A DNA stretch of 64,000 bases from Pseudomonas sp. dw_358 (GCF_018449655.1 NZ_JAAVUX010000002.1:248001-312000); one strand, 5' to 3'; counted from the stretch's first letter, positions 17,075 through 27,020 are shown. Numbers and translations: made by a program. Notes: a model not told the origin generated them from the letters alone.

Positions 17075-17773
17075 ATGAGTAACGTCGACCACGCTGAAAT
17101 CGCCAAATTCGAAGCCTTGGCGCATCGCTGGTGGGACCGTGAAAGCGAGTTCAAGCCGCTGCACGACATCAACCCGCTGCGGGTCAACTGGATCGACGAG
17201 CGCGTCTCGCTGTCCGGCAAGAAGGTCCTCGACGTCGGTTGCGGCGGCGGCATTCTCAGCGAGGCGATGGCCTTGCGCGGCGCCACCGTGACCGGTATCG
17301 ACATGGGCGAAGCGCCGCTGTCGGTGGCGCGCCTGCATCAGCTGGAGTCGGGCGTGCAGGTGGAATACCGCCAGGTCACTGCCGAAGCCCTGGCCGAAGA
17401 AATGCCCGCGCAATTCGACGTGGTCACGTGCCTGGAGATGCTCGAACACGTGCCCGACCCGTCGTCGGTCATTCGTGCCTGCCAGCGCATGGTGAAGCCG
17501 GGCGGCCAAGTGTTCTTTTCCACCATCAACCGCAATCCCAAGGCCTACCTGTTTGCCATCGTTGGCGCCGAATACATCATGAAGCTGCTGCCCCGCGGCA
17601 CCCATGACTTCAAGAAATTCATCCGCCCGTCCGAGCTTGGTGTCTGGAGCCGCAATGCGGGGCTGTCGGTCAAGGACATCATCGGCCTGACCTACAACCC
17701 GCTGACCAAGCATTACAAGTTGTCCGCCGACGTTGACGTCAACTACATGATCCAGACTCTGCGCGGAGAGTAA
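17075..17773 (+). CDS. ubiG: Ubiquinone biosynthesis O-methyltransferase UbiG
   Basis: UbiG carries out both O-methylations of ubiquinone synthesis with SAM. The 232-residue protein has the SAM-binding glycine motif [16 protein letters not shown] (about 50-65), the acidic second motif, and the lipid-interacting insertion [19 protein letters not shown] typical of UbiG. A good ribosome binding site (GAGGAG) precedes the ATG. It ends two bases before mupP, so translation is probably coupled. Confidence 0.97.
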   Translation: MSNVDHAEIAKFEALAHRWWDRESEFKPLHDINPLRVNWIDERVSLSGKKVLDVGCGGGILSEAMALRGATVTGIDMGEAPLSVARLHQLESGVQVEYRQVTAEALAEEMPAQFDVVTCLEMLEHVPDPSSVIRACQRMVKPGGQVFFSTINRNPKAYLFAIVGAEYIMKLLPRGTHDFKKFIRPSELGVWSRNAGLSVKDIIGLTYNPLTKHYKLSADVDVNYMIQTLRGE

Positions 17774-17775
17774 GC

Positions 17776-18447
17776 ATGCGATTGCGCGCCGTATTATTCG
17801 ACATGGACGGCACCCTGCTCGACACCGCGCCGGACTTCATCGCCATCTGCCAGGCCATGCTTGCCGAGCGCGGGCTGCCGGCGGTGGATGAGCAACTGAT
17901 TCGTGACGTGGTTTCAGGAGGCGCGCGGGCGATGGTCTCGGCGACCTTTGCCCTGTCCCCTGAAGCCGCGGAGTTTGAAGACCTGCGCCTGGAGTTTCTC
18001 GAGCGCTACCAGGTCGGCTGCGCCGTGCACAGCCGGCTCTACGACGGAATGGCCGAGTTGCTGGCAGACATCGAAAAAGCCCATCTGGTCTGGGGCGTGG
18101 TCACCAACAAGCCGGTACGCTTCGCCGAGCCGATCATGCAGCAACTGGGCCTGGCCGAGCGCTCGGCCGTACTGATCTGCCCGGACCACGTGACCCACAG
18201 CAAGCCGCACCCCGAGCCGTTGATCCTGGCGTGCAAAATGCTCGATCTGGACCCGGCGAGCGTATTGTTCGTGGGCGACGACCTGCGCGACATCGAGTCC
18301 GGGCGCGATGCCGGCACCCGCACGGCGGCGGTTCGCTATGGTTATATCCATCCCCACGACAACCCCAGTCACTGGGGCGCGGACGTAGTGGTGGACCATC
18401 CACTGGATTTGCGGCGGGTGTTGGATCAGGCGATGTGCGGTTGCTGA
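17776..18447 (+). CDS. mupP: N-acetylmuramic acid 6-phosphate phosphatase MupP (HAD family)
   Basis: MupP removes phosphate from MurNAc-6-phosphate in the Pseudomonas cell-wall recycling route that bypasses de novo UDP-MurNAc synthesis. The 223 residues have the four HAD motifs: [10 protein letters not shown] (nucleophile Asp10), VVTNKP, the lysine in SKPHPEP, and [11 protein letters not shown]. Genes in this position were earlier called phosphoglycolate phosphatase (gph). The location directly after ubiG is the one I remember for mupP in P. aeruginosa, which supports this name over gph. Confidence 0.88.
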   Translation: MRLRAVLFDMDGTLLDTAPDFIAICQAMLAERGLPAVDEQLIRDVVSGGARAMVSATFALSPEAAEFEDLRLEFLERYQVGCAVHSRLYDGMAELLADIEKAHLVWGVVTNKPVRFAEPIMQQLGLAERSAVLICPDHVTHSKPHPEPLILACKMLDLDPASVLFVGDDLRDIESGRDAGTRTAAVRYGYIHPHDNPSHWGADVVVDHPLDLRRVLDQAMCGC

Positions 18448-18505
18448 GGATCGCCGGTTGCAACTGCCCGCGATAAGACCGAGACAGGCAAGGGAATCAT
18501 CAAGC

Positions 18506-19243
18506 ATGTTCGACTACACCGCCCCACCCCATCTCCTCGCCGGCCGCACCATCCTGGTCACCGGTGCCGGCCGCGGTATCGGCGCGGCGGCGGCGAAGAC
18601 TTATGCGGCCTACGGTGCCACGGTCATCCTGCTGGGCAAGACCGAGACTCATCTGCGGGCTGTCAGCGAGCAGATCCAGGCCGCTGGCCATCCTGCGCCC
18701 CACGTCATTGCCTTCGACCTGGAAACCGCACAGCCCGACCACTACACCGCACTGGCCGCCACCGTGCGCCAGTCGTTCAGTCATCTGGACGGCCTGCTGC
18801 ACAACGCCTCGATCATCGGCCCGCGTACAGCGCTGGAGCAGATCAGCGGCGAAGCCTTCATCCAGGTGATGCAGGTCAACGTCAACGCGACATTCATGCT
18901 CACCGCCGCCCTCCTGCCCCTGCTCAAGCAGGCAGCCGATGGATCGGTGGTGTTCACGTCCAGCAGCGTCGGGCGAAAGGGCCGTGGCGAGTGGGGGGCG
19001 TATGGGGTGTCGAAGTTTGCCACCGAAGGCCTGATGCAGACCCTGGCCGACGAACTGCAAGGCCAGTCGCTGCGCAGCAACAGCATCAACCCGGGTGGCA
19101 CTCGCACCGACATGCGCGCCCAGGCGTACCCCGCGGAAGACCCGGCGCGCACCCCCCCGCCGGAGGCGATCATGCCGGTCTACCTCTACCTGATGGGCCC
19201 TGACAGCCAAGGCATCAATGGCCAGGCCCTCAACGCCCAATAA
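18506..19243 (+). CDS. yciK: YciK family short-chain dehydrogenase
   Basis: The 245-residue protein is a classical SDR oxidoreductase of the YciK type; the substrate is unknown. It has the NAD(P)-binding VTGAGRGIG (about 20-28), the NNAS-equivalent LLHNASIIG, catalytic Ser in FTSSSVGRKG and the YGVSK active-site pair (about 175-179). The start MFDYTAPPHLL is typical for YciK. It is the last gene of the mtaD-ubiG-mupP run and ends only 8 bases from the convergent TenA-like gene, with no terminator in between. Confidence 0.85.
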   Translation: MFDYTAPPHLLAGRTILVTGAGRGIGAAAAKTYAAYGATVILLGKTETHLRAVSEQIQAAGHPAPHVIAFDLETAQPDHYTALAATVRQSFSHLDGLLHNASIIGPRTALEQISGEAFIQVMQVNVNATFMLTAALLPLLKQAADGSVVFTSSSVGRKGRGEWGAYGVSKFATEGLMQTLADELQGQSLRSNSINPGGTRTDMRAQAYPAEDPARTPPPEAIMPVYLYLMGPDSQGINGQALNAQ

Positions 19244-19251
19244 CGGCTGAC

Positions 19252-20010
19252 CTAGCTGGCCACCGCCAGTTGCTGCTGCATGCAACGCTCAAGAAACAGG
19301 TGCATGTAGTCGTAGCTCTTGCAGATGGCCGTGCGCAACTCGTCCACCAGGCTCTGGTGCGGATTGTTGCCGGCCAGGGTGCAGATGATTTCCAGCGCTT
19401 CCCAGGGATGGGCATCATCATACTGGGCATGCATCCGCAGCCATTTCATGGCCCGCTTGCGCCCCTCCTCCGGGAAGGCCGACGCATAGATGTCGCTGGA
19501 GCAGACAATCGCCGCCCACTCGCCCGTGACCCCTTCGATGGCGTAATTGGTGGCCGCCATCGCCACGATAAGCGAGTCCGATGTACAGGTCTGCCAGCAC
19601 CAATGGCTCAAGGCGTGCAACTCGGCAGGCACTTTCTGCGCCTGCAGGTCATCCAGCGTGCAGCCATGGGCCGAGGCCCAGTTGACCCAATAATCGGCAT
19701 GGTTGAGTTCGACGCGGATATTGCGCATCAACCAACGACGCGCCATGTCTTCGCCCGGATGACGAGCAAAGCGGGTCTTGGTCAGATTCTGAGCCATGTA
19801 CAGCGCGAACTGCTCGACCACAGGCCAGCCCCCCACCAGGAATGGGTGCATGACAGCGGCATCCAACTGATTGTCGCGCATCAGCCGATACAACTCGTGC
19901 TGCACGACATTCTGCTTGCTCGCCTGACAATCCTTGAGCAACTGCTGGGCCCAGGCGGGATAGCTGCCGGCTTCCATGAGTGGGCCGGTACGGGTAAACG
20001 CGTCGATCAC
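19252..20010 (-). CDS. TenA/PqqC-like all-helical protein (iron-containing redox enzyme type)
   Basis: The 252-residue protein belongs to the heme-oxygenase-like superfamily that includes TenA, PqqC and CADD; many members now prove to be diiron oxygenases. Histidine and acidic residues in helices (HPFLVGGWPVVEQF, RVELNHADYW, NYAIEGVTGEW, DDAHPWEALE) could bind metal. The start is GTG with GGAGG eight bases upstream. The reaction is unknown and thiamin salvage is not supported by context. It lies downstream of the GGDEF-EAL gene on the same strand, 73 bases away. Confidence 0.75.
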   Translation of the reverse strand: MIDAFTRTGPLMEAGSYPAWAQQLLKDCQASKQNVVQHELYRLMRDNQLDAAVMHPFLVGGWPVVEQFALYMAQNLTKTRFARHPGEDMARRWLMRNIRVELNHADYWVNWASAHGCTLDDLQAQKVPAELHALSHWCWQTCTSDSLIVAMAATNYAIEGVTGEWAAIVCSSDIYASAFPEEGRKRAMKWLRMHAQYDDAHPWEALEIICTLAGNNPHQSLVDELRTAICKSYDYMHLFLERCMQQQLAVAS

Positions 20011-20083
20011 TGGCTAACCTCCGTTTCAGTAAGTGTGCCGGGCACGGGTGCCGCGCAAGGTACGAGTGCCTATCTGAATTTTT

Positions 20084-22546
20084 CTATCTAAAAGTACCGG
20101 GCGCCCGGAACAGCAAGGGTGCAGGTCGCACTCGGCGGCGCTGCAGACTCTCGCTGGTGAACGGCTGCGGCCGTTCGATCAGGTAGCCTTGGGCGTAATC
20201 CACACCGATCTCCAGCAGTGCCTGCTCGATCAATGGGGTTTCGACGAATTCGGCGATGGTCCGTTTGCCCATCACGTGGCCGATGTGATTGATCACCTCC
20301 ACCATCGCCCGGTTGACGGGGTCGTCGAGCATGTCCTTGACGAAGCTGCCGTCGATCTTCAAATAGTCCACCGGCAAATGCTTGAGGTAGGCGAAGGACG
20401 ACATCCCGGCGCAGAAATCGTCCAGGGAAAAGTGGCAGCCCAGCCCCTTGAGTTCGTTGATGAAGCGAATGGCACTGCCCAGGTTGGCAATGGCAATGGT
20501 TTCGGTGATTTCGAAGCAGATCAACTCGGGGGGGATGGCGTAGCGGGCAAACTGCTCGTGCAGGTATTCGAGGAATTCCTCGTCACCGATGCTGATGCCC
20601 GACAGGTTGATCGCACACATGGCCAATGGCCCCTGCGCGCCGTCGCGGATGCACTGCTGGATGACCTTGAACACGTTCTGGACCACCCAGCGGTCCAGCG
20701 CCGTCATCAAGCCGTAGCGCTCGGCTGCGGGAATGAACGCTTCGGGCAGAATCACCCGGCCAGACTCGTCGTGCAGGCGCAACAGGATCTCGATATGCCC
20801 GCCCGTGCGCTCGTCGACATGGCGCAGCGCCGCAATCTCCTGAGCGTACAGGCAGAATCGGTTTTCCTCCAGGGCCATGTGCAACCGCTGTACCCAGGCC
20901 ATTTCGCCGAATCGTACCGACAGCTCGGTGTCGTCGGCGTGGTATACCTGGACGCGGTTGCGCCCCTTTTCCTTGGCCATGTAGCAGGCCATGTCGGCGG
21001 CGCGCAGGGACGACTCCAGGGTCATCGGTACCTGTGCGATGTGCACCAGGCCAATGCTGATCGTGGTCACGAATGGCCGGCCGCGCCAGACAAAATGCAG
21101 ATTCTGCACGGTCTGGCGCAAGGTCTCGGCGATCTTCTCGACCGCGTCACCCGAGCGGTTGTCCAGCAGAATGCCGAATTCGTCGCCACCCAACCGCGCC
21201 AGCGTGTCCGCTTCGCTCAAGCACGACTGCAGCAAGGCGCAGATATGACGCAATAGCTCATCGCCCGCCGCGTGACCACAGGTGTCGTTGACCAGTTTGA
21301 ACTGATCGAGGTCGAGAAACATCAGCGAGCAACGGCCCTGCTGGCGGGCCACCGCTTCCAGCGACTGCTCCAGACGAAGCTCGAATTCCCGGCGGTTGGC
21401 CAGGCCCGTGAGCGCATCGTGGGTTGCCTGCCAGGACAGATTGGCGATGTACTGACGCTCCTGGGTCATGTCGTGCAACACCAGTACCGCTCCGCTGATG
21501 CGCCCATCGCTGCGAATCGGCGACCCCACCAGGGTCACCGACACTGTGCTGCCATCCAGGCGCTGCAGCAGCTTGGAGTGCTCGCTGGCGGCTGTGAGAT
21601 CGCCGCTGAGAATCTGATCGATCAGCACGAAATCGTCTTTCTCGGCATTCTCGTCGAGCAGGTTGAAAAGCGAGGCCAGCGGCAGACCATGAGCCTGATC
21701 GGCAATCCAGTGGGTCAGTTGCTCGGCCGCCGGGTTCATGTAGGCGACGGAACCGTCCGAGTCGGTGGCAATCACCCCGTCGCCAATGGCAGCCAAGGTC
21801 ACGTGAGCCCGCTCTTTCTCCAGCTGCAGGGCGTTGGCGAACTCCTGGCGCTGGCCCAGCAACTTGCCAGTGCGCCACAGCGCCAGGGCAATGAGCACCA
21901 GCGCCGTGAACAGATTGACGAATACCAGCAGATGCAGGAGGAAGCGCGACCCTTCACTCAGGGCATCGCTGAACTCGATGGCGGCTGGTGTCACGCCATC
22001 GTTGATGGCCATGATCTGCTTCTTCCAGTTGTCGATGTCGTCACTCGACGCCTGGCCGGCAGCGATCCGAGCGTGCATGGCCCGTGCGACCTGATCGAGT
22101 TTGACCAGGTATTCATCGCCGACCGTCCAGCGGTCGATGGCCCGTGCCATGTAGCTGACGTTGTGAAAATTGGTGTACAGCCAGATGATGTTGGACACGT
22201 CATCGGGGTGATTGCCGCCTTGCAAAATGCCGGCCCGGGCCGCCCGCAGGTCGGGATCGCTCTGAGCCAGTGCCAGGCGCAAGGCATGGCCGCCCTGAGG
22301 AATGGCGATGGCTTGCTGGTATTTGCGGTAGATGGCCTCGTCGCGGCTGTCCGCGTAGAGATTGAGGTAATAGATGGCGTCTTTCTGGCCCTTGGACCAC
22401 AGGCTTTCGCCGGCAACGTAGCTGCGCACCGCCGATAGCGCATAGAGGCTGACACAGCCCAGAAGTGCCAGAAAAATGACCACAGCGATGAAGGGCCAGA
22501 CGATCCCCAGCAAGCGCGGCGTTTCAAGCGTCCGTTTGTGTTTCAT
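20084..22546 (-). CDS. Membrane-bound PAS-GGDEF-EAL protein (c-di-GMP turnover)
   Basis: The 820-residue protein is anchored by two helices (about 13-35 and 195-220) that flank a periplasmic sensor region. Then come a PAS domain (about 235-345), a GGDEF domain (about 375-535) and an EAL domain (about 550-800). The cyclase signature GGDEF is intact, but the usual RxxD inhibitory site five residues before it reads SEAD. The EAL side has EILLR in place of EALLR and keeps INLSG, FEITET, LDDFC, LKIDG and AQGY, so phosphodiesterase activity is plausible. It may be bifunctional. The ATG at 22546 has an AAGGA site, making it preferable to a start 10 codons upstream. Confidence 0.88.
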   Translation of the reverse strand: MKHKRTLETPRLLGIVWPFIAVVIFLALLGCVSLYALSAVRSYVAGESLWSKGQKDAIYYLNLYADSRDEAIYRKYQQAIAIPQGGHALRLALAQSDPDLRAARAGILQGGNHPDDVSNIIWLYTNFHNVSYMARAIDRWTVGDEYLVKLDQVARAMHARIAAGQASSDDIDNWKKQIMAINDGVTPAAIEFSDALSEGSRFLLHLLVFVNLFTALVLIALALWRTGKLLGQRQEFANALQLEKERAHVTLAAIGDGVIATDSDGSVAYMNPAAEQLTHWIADQAHGLPLASLFNLLDENAEKDDFVLIDQILSGDLTAASEHSKLLQRLDGSTVSVTLVGSPIRSDGRISGAVLVLHDMTQERQYIANLSWQATHDALTGLANRREFELRLEQSLEAVARQQGRCSLMFLDLDQFKLVNDTCGHAAGDELLRHICALLQSCLSEADTLARLGGDEFGILLDNRSGDAVEKIAETLRQTVQNLHFVWRGRPFVTTISIGLVHIAQVPMTLESSLRAADMACYMAKEKGRNRVQVYHADDTELSVRFGEMAWVQRLHMALEENRFCLYAQEIAALRHVDERTGGHIEILLRLHDESGRVILPEAFIPAAERYGLMTALDRWVVQNVFKVIQQCIRDGAQGPLAMCAINLSGISIGDEEFLEYLHEQFARYAIPPELICFEITETIAIANLGSAIRFINELKGLGCHFSLDDFCAGMSSFAYLKHLPVDYLKIDGSFVKDMLDDPVNRAMVEVINHIGHVMGKRTIAEFVETPLIEQALLEIGVDYAQGYLIERPQPFTSESLQRRRVRPAPLLFRAPGTFR

Positions 22547-22881
22547 GAGGTCCTTTGCATCAGCTGGGCGAGACAACTACAAGGTCAATGGCGATTTTCC
22601 CTTGCACAGACTAGCTAAAACCGACGGTAACTATACGATGTTTTTTTGGCGCGCAGCCGCAACGAACCCTGCCGCCGACAAATGGCCATCGATTTTGGCG
22701 TAATCGTCACTGCATAGGCACCGCACAGATCGGCACGTGGTGACAGAAAAATGCTGCACGCGCGCCGTCGGGACGGGTGGAGCAAGAAGTGGGCCAGCCC
22801 CATCAAGGCGTTAACCGCGCGACGTCCACGGTGAGATGTGCAGACGCCACCGGGTGCCGCCATCGCAAGCTTCGGCGGCGC
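22547..22881. other. Intergenic region with no recognised feature
   Basis: These 335 bases separate the GGDEF-EAL gene from the DsbA-like gene. I see no supported gene, RNA, repeat or clear promoter; an open frame on the minus strand (22615-22863) has no ribosome binding site and no family likeness. Confidence 0.5.
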
Positions 22882-23520
22882 CTAAGAGGCGGGTCTGGCG
22901 GCCAGCCAGCGCCCCAACAACGGTGCCAGGGCCTCCAACGGCTGATAGCCATTGGTCAAGAGTGCCAGCTGGCCACTGCGCTGGGCCAGCAGTGTCGGGA
23001 ATCCGGCGATACCCAAGTCCTGCACCCAGGCAAAATCCTTGCGGGTCTGCTCATGGCTATGCAGGCTGTCGAAGGCTTCGGCAAACTCGATACGCGGCAC
23101 GCCCACGGCCTCGGCCAGTTCCACCAGCAGTGGCGTGCGCGTCACGTCCAGGCCGTCGACATAGAAGGCTTGCTGAATGCGCTGGGTCATGGCCAGCGCC
23201 AGCGCCTCGTCCAGCTGCCGCACCGCCACCACTGCGCGGCAGGCCGGCTCGGTGTCGTAGACAAAATCCTCGGGCAGTGCATTCTCGAAGCGAAAGACCT
23301 GCCCGGTCATGTCGGCCACGGCCTGCCAATGCTTGAGAATGTACGCCCGCTTGGTCTCGTCCAACGCTGCGCCCGCACCGGTGCGCAAGCCACCCAGCAC
23401 CACATGGGTGGGCACGCCCGCCTGCGCCGCCTGGTCGATCAGCACCGCCGCCACCGGGGCAAAACCCCAGCACCAGGAACACATCGGGTCCATCACGTAC
23501 ACCAGGCGGCTGTCAGGCAT
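22882..23520 (-). CDS. DsbA family (FrnE-like) thioredoxin-fold protein
   Basis: The 212-residue protein has the thioredoxin-like CSWC active site at Cys14-Cys17 (MDPMCSWCWGF), followed by the long helical insertion of DsbA/FrnE proteins and the cis-Pro loop in AGFPTLL. There is no signal peptide, so it works in the cytoplasm and is probably a disulfide reductase, isomerase or glutathione-linked enzyme rather than a periplasmic oxidase. Its ATG lies 1 base after the trhO stop, so the two genes are translationally coupled. The specific substrate is unknown. Confidence 0.8.
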   Translation of the reverse strand: MPDSRLVYVMDPMCSWCWGFAPVAAVLIDQAAQAGVPTHVVLGGLRTGAGAALDETKRAYILKHWQAVADMTGQVFRFENALPEDFVYDTEPACRAVVAVRQLDEALALAMTQRIQQAFYVDGLDVTRTPLLVELAEAVGVPRIEFAEAFDSLHSHEQTRKDFAWVQDLGIAGFPTLLAQRSGQLALLTNGYQPLEALAPLLGRWLAARPAS

Positions 23521-23521
23521 G

Positions 23522-24460
23522 TCAGACCTCGGAGGCTTTGCGGTAGTTGTGTCCGATAGGATGGGGCTGGTTGCGCTGCCTGGCCAGTTCGATCTGCTTC
23601 TGGCGGTCGGTGGCGCTCTTGCGGGTCTTCTCGCTCAGGCTGTCCCAGCAATGGGGGCAACTGATACCCGGCGAATAGTGCGGCGACTGGCGGTCCTCGA
23701 CGCTGATCGGCGTGCGGCAGGCATGACACTGATCATAGTCGCCTTCACTGAGGTCATGACGCACCGTCACCCGGTTGTCGAACACGAAGCAGTCCCCCTC
23801 CCAGCGGCTCTCGGGTTGCGGCACCTGCTCGAGGTATTTGAGGATGCCGCCCTTGAGGTGATAGACCTCCTCGAAGCCCTCGCCAAGCATGTAGCTGGAG
23901 GCTTTTTCGCAGCGAATGCCACCGGTGCAGAACATCGCCACCTTCTTGTGCACCGCGGGGTCGAAATGGCTTTTGATGTAGTCGGGAAAATCGCGGAAGG
24001 ATGCGGTCTTGGGGTCGATAGCGCCCTTGAAGGTGCCAATGGCCACTTCATAGTCGTTGCGAGTATCGATCAGCAGCACCGAAGGGTCATCGATCAAGGC
24101 GTTCCAGTCGGCAGCCTCCACGTAGGTGCCGACCTGGCGATTGGGGTCGACGCCGGCCACGCCCAAGGTGACGATCTCTTTCTTGAGCTTGACCTTGGTC
24201 CGGTAGAACGGCTGCTCGTCGCAGTACGACTCCTTGTGATCGATGTCGATCATACGTGGGTCGTTGCGCAGCCACGCCATCAGGCCGTCAACGCCTTCGC
24301 GGGTGCCGGACACCGTGCCGTTGATGCCTTCTTCGGCAATCAGCAGGGTCCCCTTGATGCCGTTGTCCAGCATGGCCTGGAGCAACGGTTCGCGCAGTTG
24401 ATGAAAATCGCTGAGGGTGACGAATTTATACAGCGCCGCGACGACGATGGGCTGACTCAT
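23522..24460 (-). CDS. trhO: tRNA uridine(34) hydroxylase TrhO (rhodanese family, YceA)
   Basis: TrhO makes 5-hydroxyuridine at the wobble position of some tRNAs using oxygen. The 312-residue protein has the N-terminal acylphosphatase-like domain ([10 protein letters not shown]), the rhodanese domain with the catalytic Cys178 in [12 protein letters not shown], and a C-terminal cysteine cluster (CHACRTP and CPHCW) that may bind zinc. The ATG at 24460 fits the family start [11 protein letters not shown]. It lies downstream of a strong terminator, so it likely has its own promoter in 24461-24512. Confidence 0.93.
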   Translation of the reverse strand: MSQPIVVAALYKFVTLSDFHQLREPLLQAMLDNGIKGTLLIAEEGINGTVSGTREGVDGLMAWLRNDPRMIDIDHKESYCDEQPFYRTKVKLKKEIVTLGVAGVDPNRQVGTYVEAADWNALIDDPSVLLIDTRNDYEVAIGTFKGAIDPKTASFRDFPDYIKSHFDPAVHKKVAMFCTGGIRCEKASSYMLGEGFEEVYHLKGGILKYLEQVPQPESRWEGDCFVFDNRVTVRHDLSEGDYDQCHACRTPISVEDRQSPHYSPGISCPHCWDSLSEKTRKSATDRQKQIELARQRNQPHPIGHNYRKASEV

Positions 24461-24512
24461 GACAGTACCTATATTCCGGGTGGTCACCCTCGCAAAGGGG
24501 AACCGGGCTTGA

Positions 24513-24551
24513 AAAACAGACGCGCCGGCAGGGAGGCCCTGTCGGCGCGTC
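24513..24551 (-). terminator. Terminator after the BolA-like gene
   Basis: On the minus strand a 15-bp stem with one G-U pair and a 3-base loop (arms at 24551-24537 and 24533-24519) is followed by TGTTTTTC. It ends the DUF2059-bolA transcript and separates it from trhO. Confidence 0.85.
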
Positions 24552-24591
24552 GGCATTCTAGCAAAACCGGCTTGTCATGGCATGCGGCGGA

Positions 24592-24894
24592 TCAATGCCC
24601 GCGGTCGCCACCGGCACAGGTCGGCGAGTCCGGCGCAGCGCCGGTCGCCAGCCATTCGGCAGGGGTGTAGGTGTGCAACGCCAGGGCGTGAAACTGCCCC
24701 ATGAGTTCGCCCAGCAAGGCATAGACCTTCTGGTGGCGCTTGACGCTGCCAAGGCCTTCGAACTGCTCGCTGACCACCACGGCCTTGTAATGGGTCTGCT
24801 GGCCACGGCTGTGCATGTGGCTCTCGTCGAGCACTTGCAGGTGTTGCGGCTGCAACAGGCCCAGGGCCGATTCGATCCGTCGCTGCATGGTCAT
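24592..24894 (-). CDS. BolA family protein
   Basis: The 100-residue protein has the BolA fold: an N-terminal helix (RRIESALGLL), the strand with the conserved histidine in DESHMHSR, and the motif FEGLGSVKRHQKVYALLGE with the helix-turn-helix-like region, then HALALHTYTPAEW. BolA proteins pair with monothiol glutaredoxins in iron-sulfur handling and some affect cell shape and transcription. The C-terminal 15 residues are a Pro/Gly-rich extension. It starts 5 bases after the DUF2059 gene on the same strand. Confidence 0.9.
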   Translation of the reverse strand: MTMQRRIESALGLLQPQHLQVLDESHMHSRGQQTHYKAVVVSEQFEGLGSVKRHQKVYALLGELMGQFHALALHTYTPAEWLATGAAPDSPTCAGGDRGH

Positions 24895-24899
24895 GGGCG

Positions 24900-25433
24900 T
24901 TACGGCTTCTTGGCAGGCGCGGCGGCTGGAGCAGCCTTGTCGGCCGGGGTCAGCTCGTTGGTCATGTCAGCCAGCAGCTTGTTGACCACCGGTACTGCAC
25001 TTTCCAGCTTCTGCTGAGTCATCTGTGCAGAGAGCTGAGTGACGGTCGGCATTTTTTCCTGGACTTTCTTGCCCAGCGGCGACTGGTAGAACTTCACCAG
25101 GTCCTTCAGGTCCTGCTCGGTGAAAGCGTCGGTGTAGATCTTGACCATGTCGGGCTTGATCTTGTCCCAGCCGATGGCCTGGTCCAGAGCGGCGTTGGCC
25201 TTGGCCTGGTAGGTTTCCAGCAGGGCCTGCTTGGAAGCGGGCGCCTTGGACTGTTCGAAACGCTGAGCGAACATCTGCTGAACCTGCATGTACACCGGGG
25301 TCCCGGCTTTGTCAGCGTGAGCCATCATCAGGAAGTTTTCGGCAGCGGCATTGTGGCTGGCAGTATCAGCAAGCACCTGGCCGCTGGCACATACCAGAAT
25401 GGCCGCGGTACAGATGGCACGAAGACGGGTCAT
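24900..25433 (-). CDS. Exported DUF2059 protein
   Basis: The 177-residue protein has a clear signal peptide ending VLA-D near residue 23, then the helical DUF2059 domain with YTDAFTEQDLKDLVKFYQS and PLGKKVQEKMP (about 100-135), and an Ala/Pro/Lys-rich C-terminus. It is periplasmic and of unknown function; the family is common in proteobacteria. The ATG at 25433 has AAGGA 6 bases upstream. The upstream region shared with fumC contains a GAACCG/CGGTTC inverted repeat. Confidence 0.85.
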   Translation of the reverse strand: MTRLRAICTAAILVCASGQVLADTASHNAAAENFLMMAHADKAGTPVYMQVQQMFAQRFEQSKAPASKQALLETYQAKANAALDQAIGWDKIKPDMVKIYTDAFTEQDLKDLVKFYQSPLGKKVQEKMPTVTQLSAQMTQQKLESAVPVVNKLLADMTNELTPADKAAPAAAPAKKP

Positions 25434-25542
25434 CGATTTTCCTTCTTTGACGGACGAGGTAGATCCCCGGAATCGCCCATTCTGCGCCCAAGCGGGTGGA
25501 TCGCTCAACCCCGAGCTGGCATCGGCGGTATTTTTCACGAGG

Positions 25543-25557
25543 GAACCGAAACGGTTC
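25543..25557. promoter_or_regulatory. Inverted repeat GAACCG-AAA-CGGTTC between DUF2059 gene and fumC
   Basis: A perfect 6-bp inverted repeat with a 3-base spacer lies 45 bases before the fumC start codon and about 110 bases before the divergent gene. It has the size and symmetry of a repressor site, but I cannot assign a regulator. Confidence 0.35.
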
Positions 25558-25601
25558 TCAACAACCTAAACTGCTGATTCAATCGTCTATGGAGTGGAGT
25601 A

Positions 25602-26996
25602 ATGAGCCGGATCGAAACAGACAGCCTGGGCCCCGTTGACGTACCTGAAGACGCGTATTGGGGCGCCCAGACACAACGCTCGCTGGTCAACTTCGCCATT
25701 GGTGACCAGCGCATGCCGTTGGCGGTGTTGCACGGTTTGGCCCTGATCAAGAAAGCCGCCGCGCGGGTCAATGACCGCAATGGCGACCTCCCCGCCGACA
25801 TCGCCCGGTTGATCGAGCAGGCGGCCGACGAAGTCCTCGCCGGCACCCACGACGACCAGTTTCCGCTGGTGGTCTGGCAGACCGGCAGTGGCACGCAAAG
25901 CAACATGAACGCCAACGAAGTCATTGCCGGACGCGCCAACGAGCTGGCCGGAAAGGGCCGTGGCGGCAAGTCGCCCGTACACCCAAACGACCACGTCAAC
26001 CGCTCGCAAAGCTCCAACGACTGCTTCCCCACTGCCATGCACATTGCCGCCGTTCAGGCCGTGACTCATCAGTTGCTGCCGGCGATCGCCGAGCTATCGG
26101 CAGGCCTGGCCGAGCAATCCGCGCGCCATCAGCACCTGGTCAAGACCGGCCGCACCCATATGATGGACGCGACCCCCATCACCTTCGGCCAGGAGCTGTC
26201 GGCCTACGTTGCTCAGCTGGACTACGCCCAACGGGCCATCCGCGCCGCCCTCCCCGCCGTCTGCGAACTGGCCCAGGGTGGCACGGCGGTGGGCACCGGG
26301 CTCAATGCGCCCCACGGTTTTTCCGAAGCCATCGCGGCGGAACTGGCGGCGCTTTCCGGCCTGCCCTTCGTCACCGCGCCCAACAAGTTTGCCGCACTGG
26401 CCGGTCACGAGCCGCTGACGGCGCTGTCCGGTGCCCTCAAGACCCTCGCCGTGGCCCTGATGAAAATCGCTAACGACCTGCGCCTGTTGGGTTCCGGCCC
26501 ACGGGCGGGGCTGGCCGAAGTGAAGCTGCCGGCGAACGAACCGGGCAGTTCGATCATGCCCGGCAAGGTCAACCCGACCCAGTGCGAAGCCCTGTCGATG
26601 TTGGCTTGCCAGGTTCTGGGCAACGACGTGACCATCGGTTTCGCCGCCAGCCAAGGTCACCTGCAGCTCAATGTCTACAAACCGGTGATCATTCACAACC
26701 TGCTGCAATCGATTCGCCTTTTGGCCGATGGCTGCAGCAACTTCCAGCAGCACTGCATCGCCGGTCTGGAGCCGGACGCCGAGCAGATGGCCGCGCACCT
26801 GGAGCGGGGCTTGATGCTGGTCACCGCACTCAACCCGCACATCGGATACGACAAGTCCGCCGAAATTGCCAAGAAGGCTTACAGCGAAGGGCTGACCTTG
26901 CGTGAATCGGCGCTGCAGCTGGGGTACCTGACCGATGCACAATTCGACGAGTGGGTGCGCCCCGAAAACATGCTGGAATCGGGCAAACAGGGCTGA
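25602..26996 (+). CDS. fumC: Fumarate hydratase, class II
   Basis: FumC is the iron-independent tetrameric fumarase of the citrate cycle, often induced by iron limitation or oxidative stress. The 464-residue protein has the three family regions: [12 protein letters not shown] (about 95-106), [13 protein letters not shown] with the catalytic His, and the signature [15 protein letters not shown] (about 315-330) with the catalytic Ser. The start ATG has a GGAGTGGAG site. Class II fumarases can exist in two copies in Pseudomonas, so fumC1 or fumC2 cannot be told apart here. An 8-bp hairpin overlaps its stop codon. Confidence 0.95.
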   Translation: MSRIETDSLGPVDVPEDAYWGAQTQRSLVNFAIGDQRMPLAVLHGLALIKKAAARVNDRNGDLPADIARLIEQAADEVLAGTHDDQFPLVVWQTGSGTQSNMNANEVIAGRANELAGKGRGGKSPVHPNDHVNRSQSSNDCFPTAMHIAAVQAVTHQLLPAIAELSAGLAEQSARHQHLVKTGRTHMMDATPITFGQELSAYVAQLDYAQRAIRAALPAVCELAQGGTAVGTGLNAPHGFSEAIAAELAALSGLPFVTAPNKFAALAGHEPLTALSGALKTLAVALMKIANDLRLLGSGPRAGLAEVKLPANEPGSSIMPGKVNPTQCEALSMLACQVLGNDVTIGFAASQGHLQLNVYKPVIIHNLLQSIRLLADGCSNFQQHCIAGLEPDAEQMAAHLERGLMLVTALNPHIGYDKSAEIAKKAYSEGLTLRESALQLGYLTDAQFDEWVRPENMLESGKQG

Positions 26997-27020
26997 AAGC
27001 CCCGTGCGTGCAGGGCTTTC
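26995..27020 (+). terminator. Hairpin at the fumC stop codon
   Basis: GAAAGCCC and GGGCTTTC form a perfect 8-bp stem around 10 bases, beginning inside the stop codon. The following sequence (GATTAAATG) has no strong T run, so termination may be weak. Confidence 0.5.

Noticed and set aside
22615..22863. 82-codon open frame on the minus strand upstream of the DsbA-like gene.
   Set aside because: No ribosome binding site and arginine-rich, unfolded-looking product; not enough support.
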